Origin: SAR324 cluster bacterium
GTDB taxonomy: Bacteria > SAR324 > NAC60-12
Reading direction: 5' to 3'
Assembly (NCBI GenBank): GCA_028281495.1
Contig: JANQJU010000026.1
Coordinates: 59,109 to 123,108, forward strand
Length of the DNA stretch: 64,000 bases
The notes beneath the pieces are model-generated. The model saw only the letters and a program-made list of their open reading frames with translations, did not search any database and was not told where the DNA came from. The translations under genes and the position numbers were made by a program. Shown in pieces: positions 62,692 through 64,000 of the stretch. Within the stretch, counting starts at the first letter, position 1; every line of letters begins with the position of its first letter.

Positions 62692-63075
62692 ATGGAATCC
62701 GATGCTCCCGAACGACGCAAAAACCTGCGTTTTGCCTATGTGCACAAGCTGACCGTTCACAAGTCCCATCTCTTTTTTCAAGGGCACTCGGTTGACATCT
62801 CTGACTACGGCATGAAGGTGGCCGTCGAAGGTAAGGTGGATGAAAAAGGAGGATATCGCGCCCGTCTGCACATCCAACGCGATCAAGGGCTTCAAGTTGC
62901 CGAAACGTTGGTCGAACAAGAAGGAGTGGTCAAATGGATTTATTCCGAAAATGGCACCAGCATTTTAGGAATTGAGTTCATCGACCCCATCAATGTCAAT
63001 GAAATCTTTAACGAACAACTTCAGGAATCCGATTATTGTTATCTGCACATCTCCCATTCCTCATTGAGTGACTGA
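62692..63075 (+). CDS. PilZ domain protein
   Basis: A 127-residue single-domain protein. The c-di-GMP-binding motif RxxxR is present as ERRKNLRF (Arg9, Arg13) and the second motif D/NxSxxG as DISDYGMKV (Asp35, Ser37, Gly40), followed by the usual barrel strands VVKWIYSENGTSILGIEFID. Both motifs are intact, so c-di-GMP binding is expected. Output partner unknown. GGGGA five bases upstream supports ATG 62692. Its last 15 bases overlap the convergent RTX gene. Confidence 0.9.
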   Translation: MESDAPERRKNLRFAYVHKLTVHKSHLFFQGHSVDISDYGMKVAVEGKVDEKGGYRARLHIQRDQGLQVAETLVEQEGVVKWIYSENGTSILGIEFIDPINVNEIFNEQLQESDYCYLHISHSSLSD

Positions 63076-64000
63076 ACCCTTCCCATTCATTTGTTTCCAT
63101 TCATTTCTTATATTTAGGGTTCTTGGCCGCTCGAAGCACAATCGAAAATCCCCTTCTTGGATCACTTCCCGTTCCGCATCCCACGCATCCATCGCCGCAT
63201 ACAACTTCCTCATATCTGACATCACTTTCTGGTTCAACGACACCACCATCTCGTCATCCACTTTCCCATCCCCATCATGATCCTGCTCAAACTTCAAAGC
63301 ACTCACCGGCGATTTCCCTGGATTGAACCCATTCTTGATTCGTAAACTGTCTTCCGATCCGCGGATCCTCACAATCATATCCTGAGTCATCTTGGCAATC
63401 CGCACATCAAACGGATCGGTGTCTTTCCACAAAGCCACATTCTTCCCAAAACTGTCTGATAAGGTATCCTCCCCACTCCCGCGTTGGAAGGTATACGTAT
63501 CATCCCCTTTGCCCCCATCCAGATGATCATTGCCTGCTCCACCGGATAAATGATCATTGCCCGAATCGCCTCGGAGTTCGTCTTGACCGGCCCCACCGGT
63601 TAAGGTGTCTTCCCCCACACCGCCTTGCAATTGATCATCGCCACTTTCTCCCTCTAGGGTGTCGTCACCCGACCCACCATCCAAATGATCCGAAGCCGCT
63701 CCTCCAAGGAGTCGATCCGAACCTTGGCCTCCAAAAAGTCGGTCGTTGGCATCATGTCCAAGCAAAGTGTCTTCACCAGAATCCCCAAACAGTTGATCGG
63801 CATCGGTGCCTCCACTGAGCTGATCGTTGCCGGTGCCTCCTCTCAAATAATCTCGACCCATTTCTCCATGCAAACTGTCCGCTCCCACTCCACCATGTAA
63901 ACTATCGTCATCGGTGCCTCCAAACAAGCGATCGTCGGCTTCATCGCCATGCAACACATCATTGCCACTACCGCCATGCAGCTCATCGGAAGCCTCTCCC
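63061..64000 (-). CDS. RTX (hemolysin-type calcium-binding repeat) protein, 5' part outside window
   Basis: The frame is open to the window edge, so only the C-terminal 313 residues are seen. About 18 nonapeptide repeats of the GGxGxDxLx type (GGSGDDTLEG, GGAGNDHLDG) fill the first half and form a calcium-binding parallel beta-roll. After them come the capping segment DDTYTFQRGSGEDTLSDSFG and a C-terminal domain with MIVRIRGSEDSLRIKNGF, both common in secreted RTX proteins. RTX proteins leave the cell by type I secretion. No HlyB/HlyD/TolC genes are visible in the window. The N-terminal effector part is not visible. Confidence 0.9.
   Translation of the reverse strand, partial: GEASDELHGGSGNDVLHGDEADDRLFGGTDDDSLHGGVGADSLHGEMGRDYLRGGTGNDQLSGGTDADQLFGDSGEDTLLGHDANDRLFGGQGSDRLLGGAASDHLDGGSGDDTLEGESGDDQLQGGVGEDTLTGGAGQDELRGDSGNDHLSGGAGNDHLDGGKGDDTYTFQRGSGEDTLSDSFGKNVALWKDTDPFDVRIAKMTQDMIVRIRGSEDSLRIKNGFNPGKSPVSALKFEQDHDGDGKVDDEMVVSLNQKVMSDMRKLYAAMDAWDAEREVIQEGDFRLCFERPRTLNIRNEWKQMNGKGSVTQ

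Overview
The window reads as chromosomal DNA of a Gram-negative, outer-membrane-bearing bacterium: it carries lpxD (lipid A synthesis), a LolA-like protein and DUF1302-type barrel beside an RND exporter, several predicted outer-membrane or periplasmic proteins, and a type VI secretion VgrG. It cannot be placed below the level of Pseudomonadota-like (or a similar diderm phylum) from sequence alone. No rRNA, tRNA, CRISPR array, transposase or replication origin was recognised. An unusual genome habit is visible: short, sequence-unrelated tandem repeat arrays (18-32 bp units, 2-4 copies) sit at gene ends or in front of starts at six places.

Layout. 1-19.7 kb is a single giant gene, open at the left edge, encoding more than 5,800 residues of about 46-50-residue helical-looking repeats joined to a complete C-terminal VgrG spike. 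19.8-27.4 kb (+ strand) holds a MerB-like protein, a saccharopine-dehydrogenase-like oxidoreductase, a DUF2461 protein, a GNAT acetyltransferase, a pentapeptide-repeat/TIR protein and a large orphan protein. 27.5-32.5 kb has a YgiD-type dioxygenase with a membrane protein, a zinc/manganese-type ABC importer operon (binding protein, ATPase, permease), and two single-domain STAS proteins. 32.7-41.4 kb is mostly housekeeping: class V aminotransferase, ettA, pyruvate kinase, a GAF/SpoIIE-type phosphatase that could partner the STAS proteins, an exported protein built from an internal duplication, and an outer-membrane-like protein.

41.5-49.3 kb is clearly more A+T-rich and looks like an accessory island. 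It contains two copies, each partly decayed in a complementary way, of a segment made of outer-membrane protein, HTH/AP2 gene pair, conserved hairpin and membrane-bound LytTR regulator. Between the copies lies a small protein resembling the Rhodococcus equi Vap family. The intact LytTR regulator faces an ATP-grasp/PotD-like gene pair, and a second, nearly identical PotD-like gene lies beyond it; no permease or ATPase accompanies either binding protein.

49.3-55.6 kb holds a uracil-DNA glycosylase-like protein, a membrane-anchored coiled-coil protein, a stand-alone AICAR formyltransferase, lpxD and two secreted LamG-like proteins, followed by an A+T-rich stretch of about 0.75 kb with no evident gene. 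56.4-62.6 kb is an envelope export operon (RND exporter, DUF1302-like barrel, LolA-like protein) divergent from a TetR regulator; the gap between them contains an 18-bp-spaced array of palindromic operator-like sites. The right edge has a PilZ protein and the 3' part of an RTX-repeat protein that runs out of the window.
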